DNA of 64,000 bases from Anaerolineae bacterium (GTDB lineage: Bacteria; Chloroflexota; Anaerolineae; Anaerolineales; E44-bin32), in assembly GCA_011174825.1 (NCBI GenBank), contig DUEZ01000066.1, forward strand, positions 1 through 64,000. The letters are read 5' to 3'. Both the position numbers and the translations under genes were made by a program. This document shows positions 43,176-51,847 of the stretch, one piece after another; the first letter of the stretch is position 1, and the number at the start of each line of letters is the position of its first letter. Under the pieces are notes generated by a model that was not told the DNA's origin, made no database searches, and was given only the letters and a program-made list of their open reading frames with translations.

Positions 43176-43717
43176 CATCTGAAATTTCTTCACCTAACGA
43201 ACTTGAGCGTCTGGCGCTGAACGCCTTTCGTGAGAACCGCCTCGATGAGGCTATCCAGGCCTTCACAACTGCACGTCAGGCTTTCCTTGCTGAGGGCAAT
43301 GAAGTAAAAGCAGCGGAGATGGCAAGCAGCCTCAGCGTCGTGCTTCTCAAGACAAAGCGGCCAGAAGAGGCATTAGAAGCCGCAACAGGGGCGCCTGAAA
43401 TCTTTATTCAATCTGGTGAGGAAACTCTGGCGGCACAAGCTCTAGGTAATCTTGGCTCAGCACTTGAGGCCTGTGGGGATCTCAAGGGCGCGGAGGAAGC
43501 CTATCGTCAGGCCGCTGAACTCTTCGAAAACCTCGGTGACACCGAACATCACCGATATACCATGCAGTCGCTTTCTCATTTGCAGCTTCGTCTAGGTCGA
43601 CCATTAGAAGCTCTCGGTACGATGCAGCATAGCTTAGATTCCCAATCACGCCCCGGAGTTCGAGATCGCCTGCTTCGCTGCTTGCTCAAATTACCGAATC
43701 GCTTCTTAGGTCGCTAA
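43172..43717 (+). CDS. TPR-repeat protein
   Basis: A 181-residue protein of helical repeats. About three to four TPR units are visible: NELERLALNAFRENRLDEAI, then AAEMASSLSVVLLKTKRPEEA, QALGNLGSALEACGDLKGAE and HHRYTMQSLSHLQLRLGRPL. No signal peptide or enzyme motif is present. TPR proteins bind other proteins, here perhaps the HTH regulator encoded upstream with a GTGA overlap. The start codon is GTG at 43172. Confidence 0.85.
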   Translation: MTSEISSPNELERLALNAFRENRLDEAIQAFTTARQAFLAEGNEVKAAEMASSLSVVLLKTKRPEEALEAATGAPEIFIQSGEETLAAQALGNLGSALEACGDLKGAEEAYRQAAELFENLGDTEHHRYTMQSLSHLQLRLGRPLEALGTMQHSLDSQSRPGVRDRLLRCLLKLPNRFLGR

Positions 43718-43753
43718 TTCCGACAGCAAGGTACTTAATCAGACGGTAACTTA

Positions 43754-44611
43754 ATGGTGAATTCTAAACATTGGTCCATCAAGCACGCAGATCTGTCTGA
43801 TCGAGCCAGCATATCAGCTCTTCTATCAACTGCACGGTGGCAACATCAACATTTCGATTGGGTCAGCGTATTGGATTTGCTCAGCGAGAGCCCTTTCCTT
43901 ATAGCACTTGATCGCGATCTCGTTGTTGGTTGTCTAGCATGTCCGCCCGATCCTCCTCGGGTTGCTTGGCTTCGAATTTTCTCAATCGCAGCGGATTATT
44001 CACCAGCATATATATGGGATCAGTTATGGCCCGATGCCGTCGCGCAGATCTCCGCGAACCATGTGAAACAAGCCGCAGCTCTCCTTAGCGGCGACTGGTT
44101 TGCACCGATTTTAAAAGGCTTTGGTTTTGAACACACCAATGACGTGATTTTTCTCGAGCACCGTGGAGAAGCTCCTCCGACCCCTCTCCTTCCTCTCGGC
44201 ACAGTACGCACTATGCTGCCGAAGGATATTGAAGCGGTTATTGAACTAGATCAGAGCGCGTTCCAGGACATCTGGCAGTACTCCCCAGAGACGTTGCGTC
44301 AAGCATACAAACATGCAGCCATCGCGACAATTATCGAACATAACGATGAGCCGCTAGGCTACCAGATCAGCACCGCATCAATCTACGGTGCACATCTGGC
44401 ACGATTAGCTGTTACTCCCCAATGGCAGGGACGTGGATTCGGCAAAGCGCTCGTTGTTGATGTTATTAATCGTTTCTTCCACCAAGGGGTGCTCAAGGTC
44501 TCTGTGAATACTCAAACCGACAATGAACAAAGTCTTCGTATCTATAGAAAGCTCGGCTTTCGCGATACCGGTTCACGACACCCAGTCTATCAACTGCAGC
44601 TAGATGGCTAG
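43754..44611 (+). CDS. GNAT-family protein with two acetyltransferase domains
   Basis: A 285-residue protein. The C-terminal half is a clear GNAT domain with motif A (RLAVTPQWQGRGFGKALV) and motif B (NEQSLRIYRKLGFRD). The N-terminal half has the strand/helix order of a degenerate GNAT unit (LIALDRDLVVGCLACPPDP, ILKGFGFEHTNDV) without an obvious acetyl-CoA loop. This arrangement occurs in several two-domain acetyltransferases. It lies 36 bases after the TPR gene, in the same operon. The substrate is unknown. Confidence 0.83.
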   Translation: MVNSKHWSIKHADLSDRASISALLSTARWQHQHFDWVSVLDLLSESPFLIALDRDLVVGCLACPPDPPRVAWLRIFSIAADYSPAYIWDQLWPDAVAQISANHVKQAAALLSGDWFAPILKGFGFEHTNDVIFLEHRGEAPPTPLLPLGTVRTMLPKDIEAVIELDQSAFQDIWQYSPETLRQAYKHAAIATIIEHNDEPLGYQISTASIYGAHLARLAVTPQWQGRGFGKALVVDVINRFFHQGVLKVSVNTQTDNEQSLRIYRKLGFRDTGSRHPVYQLQLDG

Positions 44612-44900
44612 GCTTCCAAGATCAAGAGATGGGCGGATTAGAACGACCATTACACGAACCATGCACATACAAATTGCTAAGCCCCAAGAAGGTGAATTTT
44701 CTCCTGTGTTTCTTATGCTGATTCTTCATCTCTTCCGGAGGAATAAGACAATTTACCTGACACTTGATGGGGCTTAGGCTCGATTTAGAAACGGTATAAA
44801 ATTATCTTTTCTAAGAGGTAAGTAGATCTTTGCGAGCGAGGGAACAGGTTGTTCGATTCCGCCTTCAATCTTGACCTGATATCCACAGACAAGGAGCATC

Positions 44901-45773
44901 ATGAGCAAATCACAATTCAACCGCAGTTTAAAGAAAATATCAGTAGATCAACCATCCAACGCAAGGCTTGACGGTCTCAACACTCTCATGTCAAGGCGAA
45001 GAAGACTACCATCAGTTGTTGGCTTACTTCTCATCGCCTTTGTAACCCTGAGCACTTCTCCCGGGTGTACCCCTCAGACTGTGGCCACAGAGAAGGTAGC
45101 CGCCACCGAAGCGATTGAAGCCCCTGAACAAGATCTCGAGCCTTCCGCTGAGGCAGGTGTACAAGGACCTGTTCAGTTTGGTGACGCTTCGATTGAATAT
45201 GTTGAATCGATTTCGGAAGATGAGACCTCAGGTCAGATACTTACAGTTCAGGTGACAAACCCCACAACCGGCGAAATCGTCGTGACAATCCCGTGCGGGT
45301 TGATCTTTGATCCTGGACCTGAGAGTGACGAACAACGTCTCATGGTCATCCAAGAAGCTTCCGCCTCTCTCCTTCCCGGTGAGGAAGCTACGCTAACGCC
45401 TTACGTGATCTGCATCGATAGCAGCAACGCCATACCAGAAAGTGGATCAACGTACCATGTAGGTGTCATGGCAACAGGCGACTTGCTAAAACTAGCTCAG
45501 TGTATTTGCAAGGAGACCTTGGTGGACATCGAAATGGATCCTCTCGCTTTCATGGACCAGTTTGGACTGCAATTTGCGGTATGGACCGTCAGCGATGGGC
45601 TTTCCTTCGAAGAGATGTTTGAAGGCATGGAAGAAGCAGGAGGAGCTCTCGGAGAGATAAGTGCAGAGGACTTCACCGAGGAAATGGAAGAATTGTTTGG
45701 AGGGGTGATGGAGATCTTCCAGGGCGTCGGACAAGACTGGCTAGAGAGGTGCCAGATCGAGATTAACCCCTAA
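44901..45773 (+). CDS. Lipoprotein of unknown function
   Basis: A 290-residue exported protein. A long basic n-region is followed by a hydrophobic stretch (VVGLLLIAFVTLS) and a Cys in TSPGC, a poor but possible lipobox. The mature part has an acidic linker, then a beta-rich domain (ILTVQVTNPTTGEIVVTIPC) with four further cysteines that could form disulfides or bind metal, and a very acidic helical C-terminus (EEMFEGMEEAGGALGE, EEMEELFGGVMEIF). I do not recognise the family. The start has AAGGAG five bases upstream; an internal ATG at 44988 would give a more usual signal peptide but has no ribosome site. Confidence 0.7.
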   Translation: MSKSQFNRSLKKISVDQPSNARLDGLNTLMSRRRRLPSVVGLLLIAFVTLSTSPGCTPQTVATEKVAATEAIEAPEQDLEPSAEAGVQGPVQFGDASIEYVESISEDETSGQILTVQVTNPTTGEIVVTIPCGLIFDPGPESDEQRLMVIQEASASLLPGEEATLTPYVICIDSSNAIPESGSTYHVGVMATGDLLKLAQCICKETLVDIEMDPLAFMDQFGLQFAVWTVSDGLSFEEMFEGMEEAGGALGEISAEDFTEEMEELFGGVMEIFQGVGQDWLERCQIEINP

Positions 45774-45802
45774 AGACTCATCCGCAAAATACTAGCGGTG
45801 AA

Positions 45803-45830
45803 CACCCGGCGCTCCTGCGAGCGCCGGGTG
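45803..45830. terminator. Strong GC hairpin between convergent genes
   Basis: A perfect 12-base stem, CACCCGGCGCTC / GAGCGCCGGGTG, with a CTGC loop lies 29 bases past the lipoprotein stop and nine bases before the slipin stop. The plus-strand tail CATTCTTCACTACTCTTC is pyrimidine-rich. It likely ends transcription from both sides. Confidence 0.75.
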
Positions 45831-45839
45831 CATTCTTCA

Positions 45840-46613
45840 CTACTCTTCAGGGAGATTTCTCAGCCTGAGCAGCCCTTCTAACATGTCCACCGGTACGGGG
45901 AAGATGATGGTGCTGTTTTTCTCCACCGAGATCTCGGTAAGTGTCTGTAAGTAGCGCAGTTGAATCGAGACCGGTTGTTTGGCCATCAATTGGGCCGCTT
46001 GTGCGAGTTTCTTAGCGGCATCAAATTCACCTTCGGCGTGGACGATCTTCGCCCGCTTCTCGCGTTCCGCTTCTGCCTGCTTGGCCATCGCTCTTTGCAT
46101 GGGTTGCGGTAGCTCGACGTCTTTAACTTCGACGATGGTAACTTTAACACCCCATGGTTCAGTCGTTTCGTCGATGATCTGTTGAAGCTGCTGATTGATC
46201 TGTTCGCGTTTAGATAGCAGATCGTCGAGCTCTGACTGACCCACAACATTTCGGAGTGTCGTTTGGGAGATGTTCCATGTCGCGCGTTGGAAGTCTTCTA
46301 CCTGGACGATAGCATCACTGGGATTCACGACGCGGAAAAAAACCACCGCGTTAACCTTTACCGTCACGTTATCGCGCGTGATGACCTCCTGTGAGGGAAC
46401 ATCCAGCGTTACCACACGAAGATCCACTTTAATCATCCTGTCGATGATTGGGATGATAAAGAACAACCCAGGCCCTCTCGCACCTACTAATCGCCCGAGA
46501 CGAAAAATGACGCCTCGCTCATACTCCTGCACGATCTTAATCGCGGCAGGAATTACCGAGACCAACACCAAAATGAGGAAGATCAGGGGTAAAGACTCGA
46601 ATAGGAAATCCAT
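45840..46613 (-). CDS. Slipin / stomatin-like SPFH membrane protein
   Basis: A 257-residue protein with one N-terminal membrane helix (residues 5-30) and an SPFH/band 7 domain: [47 protein letters not shown] and [14 protein letters not shown] helical region ([35 protein letters not shown]) and [12 protein letters not shown] follow. Slipins oligomerise in membranes and are linked to membrane stress and microdomains; they are often paired with an NfeD protease-like gene, which is absent here. AAGG precedes the ATG. Confidence 0.92.
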   Translation of the reverse strand: MDFLFESLPLIFLILVLVSVIPAAIKIVQEYERGVIFRLGRLVGARGPGLFFIIPIIDRMIKVDLRVVTLDVPSQEVITRDNVTVKVNAVVFFRVVNPSDAIVQVEDFQRATWNISQTTLRNVVGQSELDDLLSKREQINQQLQQIIDETTEPWGVKVTIVEVKDVELPQPMQRAMAKQAEAEREKRAKIVHAEGEFDAAKKLAQAAQLMAKQPVSIQLRYLQTLTEISVEKNSTIIFPVPVDMLEGLLRLRNLPEE

Positions 46614-46762
46614 CTCAAATCCTTTCTATTAATCATTAAATTCTCATTATGATTATAGTATGGTACTTTATACTTGTGGAGTTGAATCGATGACCTGCAT
46701 TGGAAATTCTATCCAATGACAGATACCAACGGCCTCTGCCGTTCAGGAAGGGAAAAACTGAC

Positions 46763-47587
46763 ATGCAACAGAAACAGGACCAACTAACAGCTAGCGACAA
46801 CGTGCAACTATTTTGGCGGGCGTGGGAACCGGATACGCCAGCACGCGCAACCGTCTGTCTTGTGCATGGTATAGGTGAACACTCCGGTCGCTATGAACAT
46901 GTAGCCGCTGCTTTTACGGGAGCTGGGCTCGCTTTCCATGCCATCGATCTACGCGGTCATGGGCGTTCAGAAGGCCCCCGCGGCCATACCCCTAGCCTAA
47001 CCCAATGGTTTGACGACATTGAGTTATTACTATCTCGGACTAATCCAAAGAAGACCCGGATCCTCTACGGACATAGTTTGGGAGGTGCATTAGCCCTGAG
47101 CTTTGGGCTTCATCGACCCGAGCAACTCAATGGCATTCTCGCCACCGGTCCTAGCTTGCGCATCAGTGCAGACGTGCCCCCTGTAAAAGCGCTCATGGGA
47201 AAAGTGATGGCTGGCATATGGCCTACATTTTCGCAACACAGCGGTCTCATCGCCGCAGATCTCTCGCGCGATCCACTCGTTGTTCAGGCGTATATAGACG
47301 ACCCATTGGTCCATGATTGGGCAAGCAGTCGATTGTTCGTTGATATGGTCGCAGTAGGTGAGGAAATGCTGGAACGGGCTGCCGACTTTCATTTACCTGT
47401 GTTCCTTATCCATGGTGAAATCGATCGCTTATGCGATCGTTCCGCGACTGAGGAGTTCTATGAAGCGATCGGGAGCTCAGACAAGACCTTACACATCTGG
47501 CCAACCCTTTTCCATGAGGTTCATAACGAACCCGAAAAGGATCAGGTCATTCAGGAGATGGTCGAGTGGGTCTTGGTTCATATCTAG
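46763..47587 (+). CDS. Alpha/beta hydrolase, monoacylglycerol-lipase-like
   Basis: A 274-residue serine hydrolase without signal peptide. Family markers are VHGIGEHSGRYEHVA, IDLRGHGRSEGPRGH, the nucleophile elbow YGHSLGG, an Asp in LIHGEIDRLCD and the catalytic His in LFHEVHNEP. This is the pattern of monoacylglycerol lipases and lysophospholipases. The ATG at 46763 follows AGGAAGGG; a TTG-initiated extension to 46700 is less likely. It is monocistronic, with repeats downstream. Confidence 0.87.
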   Translation: MQQKQDQLTASDNVQLFWRAWEPDTPARATVCLVHGIGEHSGRYEHVAAAFTGAGLAFHAIDLRGHGRSEGPRGHTPSLTQWFDDIELLLSRTNPKKTRILYGHSLGGALALSFGLHRPEQLNGILATGPSLRISADVPPVKALMGKVMAGIWPTFSQHSGLIAADLSRDPLVVQAYIDDPLVHDWASSRLFVDMVAVGEEMLERAADFHLPVFLIHGEIDRLCDRSATEEFYEAIGSSDKTLHIWPTLFHEVHNEPEKDQVIQEMVEWVLVHI

Positions 47588-47602
47588 TTCTCGGTCTCCA
47601 TT

Positions 47603-47767
47603 CAGTAGTCAGTATTCAGATGTCAGTAGTCAGACATCAGTATTGAATTGAGTTGCTGCTTTCATGGAGCGTCCGCACTTAAAAATCGTCATTACTGATT
47701 ACTATGTACTGATTACTGTGTACTGATTACTGTGTACTGATTACTGTGTACTGACTACTGACTACTG
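47603..47767. repeat. 14-base tandem repeat with distal inverted arm
   Basis: From 47693 to 47748 the unit TACTGATTACTGTG occurs four times, the first copy differing at one base (TACTGATTACTATG). It is followed by TACTGACTACTGACTACTG. CAGTAGTCAGTA at 47603-47614 is the exact reverse complement of TACTGACTACTG at 47749-47760, so the whole block could fold into a large hairpin. It lies between the hydrolase and DsbA-like genes. Confidence 0.8.
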
Positions 47768-47833
47768 TATGATATGGACAAATATCCTCTTCTATGGGAG
47801 GATTGAGACCATCTTAATGAGCTAAGGGTTGGT

Positions 47834-48541
47834 ATGAGCAAACGCGCTGAAATACGCGAAAAACGAGAACGTCAACGTCGACAGCGACAATTGATCACCA
47901 TCTTAATTATTTTCGGGGCCGCTTTGATCCTTCTTGCGATCATCCTCTGGCCTCAATTCGCCCCCCTCGAGGATATCGTTATTCCTCAAACAAGATCCTT
48001 CCCTTTGGCGGATGGCACCGCCATGGGAGATCCTCAGTCACCGGTGGTGATCGAGGAATTTTCCGATTTCCTCTGCTCATACTGTGGCGCTTTCCACAGG
48101 AGCACTTTAGGGCAAATCGTCGAGCAATATGTCGCCTCCGGACAAGTCTACTTCGTTTTTAACCCCTTCCCTCTCGGTCAGGAGTCCCTCCCAATTGCAC
48201 ACGCGAGCTTATGTGCCTCTGAACAAGGAAATTTCTGGCAATATGCTGACTTTCTATACGCCAATCAAGCCAGCTTGTACTCGACAAGAAATATCGATCG
48301 CCTTCTTGAAACAATCGCTGAAAGCGCTAACCTTGATGTTGGTCGTTTTCAAACTTGTATGCGTGAGAATCGATACGAAGGTCAAATCCAAGACATCTAT
48401 CTCAATGCCGCCAGTTACGAGATTACTTCTACGCCCAACTTCCTGATCAACGGCAACCTCTTTCGAGGAGCGCAACCCTTCTCCGATTTCCAGGCTGAAA
48501 TCGAGGCCGCGTTGTCTGAGGTCGCAAGTCCCTCTCCATAA
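47834..48541 (+). CDS. DsbA-family thiol-disulfide protein, membrane-anchored
   Basis: A 235-residue protein with a basic N-terminus (KREKRERQRRQRQ-like), one membrane helix (residues 19-42) and an external thioredoxin-fold domain. SPVVIEEFSDFLCSYCGAF carries the CxxC active site (CSYC), and TSTPNFLINGNLF holds the cis-proline loop (T-P). The family includes DsbA, DsbG and BdbD, which form or shuffle disulfides in exported proteins. Two other Cys residues occur at LCASEQ and QTCMRE, a pair often seen in this subgroup. No membrane partner DsbB/VKOR gene is adjacent. Confidence 0.9.
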   Translation: MSKRAEIREKRERQRRQRQLITILIIFGAALILLAIILWPQFAPLEDIVIPQTRSFPLADGTAMGDPQSPVVIEEFSDFLCSYCGAFHRSTLGQIVEQYVASGQVYFVFNPFPLGQESLPIAHASLCASEQGNFWQYADFLYANQASLYSTRNIDRLLETIAESANLDVGRFQTCMRENRYEGQIQDIYLNAASYEITSTPNFLINGNLFRGAQPFSDFQAEIEAALSEVASPSP

Positions 48542-48575
48542 ATGTCAGAAATTCGTCGAAATAGAAAAACAAGCA

Positions 48576-48674
48576 CCCTCTCCCTTTCAGGGAGAGGGTT
48601 TGCGTCCTCCATAAGCAGGTCGGGTTCTCACGCCCGACCGATTCTTTCGCCCTCTCCCTTTCGGGGAGAGGGCG
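48576..48674. terminator. Two CCCTCTCCC hairpins after the DsbA-like gene
   Basis: CCCTCTCCC / GGGAGAGGG with loop TTTCA lies at 48576-48598, 35 bases after the stop. A second copy with longer stem (CGCCCTCTCCC / GGGAGAGGGCG) lies at 48648-48674, and a third small stem (GTCGGG / GCCCGAC-like) between them. The arrangement is a known kind of extragenic repeat; the first hairpin may terminate the DsbA-like transcript. Confidence 0.55.
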
Positions 48675-48775
48675 GGGTGAGGGTAAAACCCACTTGTGAT
48701 ATTAGTTTTCAACCTAGGACGGTGCCATTCTGGCACAGCCTCGGTTTCAACAATACCCCACCGATATGGTCCGCG

Positions 48776-49501
48776 CTACCCCATGCCTAACAAACGCAAT
48801 AGATATACCAAGAGGGGTGCCACGAGCAGCGCTGGCAGCAAATTCCCTGCGCGAATGGGTCGCAGTTCCAATAACGTTCCGATGGCTAGACCTAAGAGTA
48901 ATACGCCGCCCACAGCGGACATCTCTGCTATCATCACCTCATCCAGGAAAGCCTGAGCCTGTGCTGCACTCAAACTTATACCGCCCTGGTAGGTCAGAAC
49001 CACAAGCACTGAGAAAAGCACACCAAGACCCAGGGTTGAGGCTAGCGCTAATGCAGCAAAGCCATCGAGCACCGATTTAATCGCTAACAATTGGTAATCT
49101 CCAGTTAGACCATCTTGGATCGATCCGAGAATCGTCATCGGGCCGACACAAAAAAGCAAGCTCGCCGACAAGAACCCGCGGACAAATCCGCTTCCAGCCG
49201 TTGATTCAATTCCCCGTGTGAATCTGACCTCCAATGAGGCTCCTAGAGATTTCAATCGATGTTCAATCCTCCACCACTCTCCTAACAAACCTCCCAGCAG
49301 CAAGCTTATAAGCGGTACAAGTATGTTCTCCCCTTCTACATCTAGACTGCTGATGAACATACTGACACCAACAGCTAGCGTGAAGAGCCCCAGGGCTATG
49401 ATAACCGTCTCTCGAAACCGTGCTTTCAGTCGAGGGCCGAAGATTAAACCCAGTGTGCCCCCGATCAACACGGTCGCGATGTTGATGATCGTCCCGGTCA
49501 C
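48776..49501 (-). CDS. DUF554 integral membrane protein
   Basis: A 241-residue membrane protein with about seven hydrophobic segments. The DUF554 pattern is visible: GTIINIATVLIGGTLGLIFG at the start, GVSMFISS, LLGGLLGEWW, FCVGPMTILGSIQDGL and the last segment ending LLPALLVAPLLVYLL. The family has no established function. The start is GTG, overlapping the stop of the adenosyltransferase gene by four bases, with GGGGAGG before it. Confidence 0.9.
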   Translation of the reverse strand: MTGTIINIATVLIGGTLGLIFGPRLKARFRETVIIALGLFTLAVGVSMFISSLDVEGENILVPLISLLLGGLLGEWWRIEHRLKSLGASLEVRFTRGIESTAGSGFVRGFLSASLLFCVGPMTILGSIQDGLTGDYQLLAIKSVLDGFAALALASTLGLGVLFSVLVVLTYQGGISLSAAQAQAFLDEVMIAEMSAVGGVLLLGLAIGTLLELRPIRAGNLLPALLVAPLLVYLLRLLGMG

Positions 49502-50055
49502 CCGCCCTCCCCTTTGGTTCGGTTCGTGTGATCGATACCTGCTTCATGATTTTCCAACAATAAGAGTACGAAACATAAGCTGGACAATCGATTGAGATAC
49601 CGCAGCAGGTACGGATTCGATAATTCACCTTCCTCCTGTAATTCTGCCACCAAGCGTTCGGCCCGACGAACGATTGTGCGTGCCAAGTCGAGTGCAGCTC
49701 CCGATGTGGTACCACCTCCCAACACAAACTCACTTGGTACATCAAGATCACTGCCAAACCTCTCGATCTGGACTTCTAGCCACTCTATATGTTGGGCTTC
49801 GATTGTCCTGAATCGCTCTGCTTCCTCTTTTGTTGCAGCAACCTCAGCCATCAGATGGTAAAGATCACGTTGTACTTGAGTCAGTACTTCGCAAATTTCT
49901 TCCGAAGCCAGCAAAGACCTCGCCAAGCCCAAAGCTGCGGAGGCTTCATCCACGGTTCCATAGGCCCACGGTCGGAGGTCGTGTTTAGGTACGCGACCTC
50001 TTCCTAACAAACCCGTGGTTCCGTCATCCCCTTTACGTGTAAAGAAACGTGACAT
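49498..50055 (-). CDS. Cob(I)alamin adenosyltransferase, PduO type
   Basis: A 185-residue cytoplasmic enzyme that adds the adenosyl group of ATP to Co(I)rrinoid, making coenzyme B12. Markers are FTRKGDDGTTGLLG at the N-terminus, YGTVDEASAALGLA, VRRAERLVAEL and YLNRLSSLCFVLL. Length is typical from the ATG at 50055. A longer in-frame start at 50145 would overlap comEA. TATAAT ends six bases before the ATG with no ribosome site, so the mRNA is probably leaderless. Confidence 0.92.
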   Translation of the reverse strand: MSRFFTRKGDDGTTGLLGRGRVPKHDLRPWAYGTVDEASAALGLARSLLASEEICEVLTQVQRDLYHLMAEVAATKEEAERFRTIEAQHIEWLEVQIERFGSDLDVPSEFVLGGGTTSGAALDLARTIVRRAERLVAELQEEGELSNPYLLRYLNRLSSLCFVLLLLENHEAGIDHTNRTKGEGG

Positions 50056-50061
50056 GCGTCG

Positions 50062-50102
50062 ATTATAATGGGTTTGGCAAGGTGCGCCTATTACCCTATA
50101 AT
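50062..50102. promoter_or_regulatory. Divergent -10 boxes for adenosyltransferase and comEA genes
   Basis: TATAAT on the minus strand (50067-50062) ends six bases before the adenosyltransferase ATG. TATAAT on the plus strand (50097-50102) is followed by a leader of about 27 bases with AGGGGGA before the comEA ATG. No clear -35 boxes are seen. Confidence 0.5.
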
Positions 50103-50136
50103 GGCGTTGTCCATGCTGTTTGATTAGGGGGAAAGA

Positions 50137-50697
50137 ATGTTTCAAAGCAGCAGAACATTTCTGGCCGGTCTTACGATCGGCTTGATCTTTTCTGGAGCCC
50201 TACTGCTTGTTATCTCCGAGCCACGTGGACAACCCATTGAACTGCTACCGCCACCCACACCAGAATCGCTTCGTGTTCATGTAGCAGGAGCAGTTGTTGA
50301 GCCTGGAGTTTATCTATTGCCCATGGAAGCGATCGTCTCCCAGGCGATTGAGGCGGCTGGAGGACCCCTCGAAGAGGCGATTCTGGACATGGTTAACATG
50401 GCCGCTGTACTCGAAGATGGCCAGCAGATCTATGTTCCGGTTGAGGGTGATAACACCACTGAGACCTACTCCCCTGTTCCGATCTTCGTTCCAAATTCTG
50501 TAGACAAGATAAACATCAACACCGCGGCGGCTGCCAAACTCGAGACTTTGCCAGGGATCGGTCCAAGCCTGGCAAAGAAAATCGTCGAGTACCGCGAGAC
50601 GCATGGTCCTTTTCTCAAGATTGAGGATCTGCTCAACGTCTCAGGCATTGGACCATCTAAGTTCGAATCGATCAGGGATTTGATCACCATACGCTGA
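50137..50697 (+). CDS. comEA: ComEA-family DNA-binding competence protein
   Basis: A 186-residue protein with one N-terminal membrane helix (residues 8-27), an SLBB-like domain (VHVAGAVVEPGVYLLPM, about 46-105) and a C-terminal helix-hairpin-helix pair (INTAAAAKLETLPGIGP, VSGIGPSKFESI). This is the layout of ComEA, which binds double-stranded DNA outside the membrane during uptake. No ComEC or pilus genes lie near. AGGGGGA precedes the ATG. Confidence 0.92.
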   Translation: MFQSSRTFLAGLTIGLIFSGALLLVISEPRGQPIELLPPPTPESLRVHVAGAVVEPGVYLLPMEAIVSQAIEAAGGPLEEAILDMVNMAAVLEDGQQIYVPVEGDNTTETYSPVPIFVPNSVDKININTAAAAKLETLPGIGPSLAKKIVEYRETHGPFLKIEDLLNVSGIGPSKFESIRDLITIR

Positions 50698-50795
50698 GAT
50701 CATAGGCTGATATTGTCTTCGATGATATTGACGACCCCGATTTCCGAAGTTGCCAAAGCGATACCAAAGGACGTATAAAATTTCATCCACTCCTA

Positions 50796-50906
50796 TGTCA
50801 TTCTGAGTGAGCCCTTCGGCTCCGCGAGCGAAGAAACCCTATGCTGAAACTTATGCACTCGTTACATCACAGGGATTCTTCGCGCCTAGCGGCGCTCAGA
50901 ATGACA
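50796..50906. repeat. REP-like inverted repeat
   Basis: TGTCATTCTGAG at 50796-50807 and its exact complement CTCAGAATGACA at 50895-50906 enclose a region with GCGAAGAAACCC and GGATTCTTCGCGC. It belongs to the same family as the units at 28135-28380. It fills much of the comEA-mutM gap (50698-51022); a plausible mutM promoter is at the end of the gap and I see nothing else there. Confidence 0.7.
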
Positions 50907-50991
50907 ACTTGCCGACAGCAACAATTGTTCATCAAATAAGCGTTGATAGATTTCTAGTCGTCCTGACCCCCACCCTTGCCAAGTATTTATT

Positions 50992-51014
50992 CCATGCATG
51001 GGAAATTGTATAAT
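50992..51014 (+). promoter_or_regulatory. Putative mutM promoter with palindrome between -35 and -10
   Basis: TATAAT at 51009-51014 lies eight bases before the mutM ATG, with no ribosome site. Immediately upstream, the perfect 10-base palindrome CCATGCATGG (50992-51001) falls where a repressor could block RNA polymerase. The -35 is weak (TTTATT). Confidence 0.4.
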
Positions 51015-51022
51015 CTCCCTAA

Positions 51023-51847
51023 ATGCCTGAATTGCCTGAAGTTGAGACCATTGCGCAGACATTGCAGCATGGAAACGGCTCACCGCCGCTTCCCGGTCAG
51101 CGCATCAAACGGGTGACCATTCGTTGGCCGCGCCATATCGCGATGCCTTCCGTAACTACTTTTAGACGACGAATACAGGGGCGTACAATCAAAGAAGTTG
51201 ATCGGAGGGGAAAGTATCTTGTCTTCCCACTCGACTACGGCACAATGTTGATCCACCTCCGAATGAGCGGTGATTTAGCACTGGTCCCCTCAGATACACC
51301 AGCAGGAAGATACGACCGGACGGTCTTCTATCTCGAAGATGGTCAAGAGTTGCGGTTCAGCGATGCCCGAAAATTCGGCAAGATCTTCTTGCTCAATGAT
51401 CCGGATATCATTCTTGGAAAACTCGGTCCCGAGCCTCTGGACGCAAGCTTTACTCCACTCATACTGGCGTCACGCCTTGTCAAACGACGCAGAGTCCTAA
51501 AACCTCTGTTAATGGATCAGACTTTCCTCGCCGGTTTAGGGAACATTTATACAGATGAAGCGCTGCATCATGCGCGACTGCACCCCCTACGTTGCAGTGA
51601 CAGCCTCGACATGAATGAGATAACAGCACTATGGCAAGGTATCCGAGATGCGCTTAATATGGGATTGCATCACAACGGCGCAAGCATCGATTGGGTTTAC
51701 CGTGGGGGCGAATTCCAGCACCACTTCAGAGTTTACGGTCGATCCGGAGAACCGTGCCTAAGATGTGGCACGTCGATCGAAAGGATCATCGTTGGCCAGC
51801 GCGGAACCCATTTCTGCCCGACATGTCAAGGGAAGGTTGACGTATGA
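51023..51847 (+). CDS. mutM: Formamidopyrimidine-DNA glycosylase (Fpg/MutM)
   Basis: A 274-residue base-excision repair enzyme that removes 8-oxoguanine and other oxidised purines and nicks the DNA. The N-terminal catalytic Pro and Glu are in MPELPEVETI. DRRGKYLVFPL, RMSGDL, RFSDARKFGK and the helix-two-turn-helix (FLAGLGNIYTDEALHHARLH) are present. The C-terminal zinc finger has CLRCG and CPTCQ. Length is standard. The stop overlaps the next gene by four bases. Confidence 0.97.
   Translation: MPELPEVETIAQTLQHGNGSPPLPGQRIKRVTIRWPRHIAMPSVTTFRRRIQGRTIKEVDRRGKYLVFPLDYGTMLIHLRMSGDLALVPSDTPAGRYDRTVFYLEDGQELRFSDARKFGKIFLLNDPDIILGKLGPEPLDASFTPLILASRLVKRRRVLKPLLMDQTFLAGLGNIYTDEALHHARLHPLRCSDSLDMNEITALWQGIRDALNMGLHHNGASIDWVYRGGEFQHHFRVYGRSGEPCLRCGTSIERIIVGQRGTHFCPTCQGKVDV

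Noticed and set aside
46700-46762. TTG start of the alpha/beta hydrolase
   Set aside because: The extra residues are not part of the fold and AGGAAGGG lies before the ATG at 46763.
47693-47767. CRISPR-like array
   Set aside because: The units are head-to-tail without spacers, so it is a simple tandem repeat.
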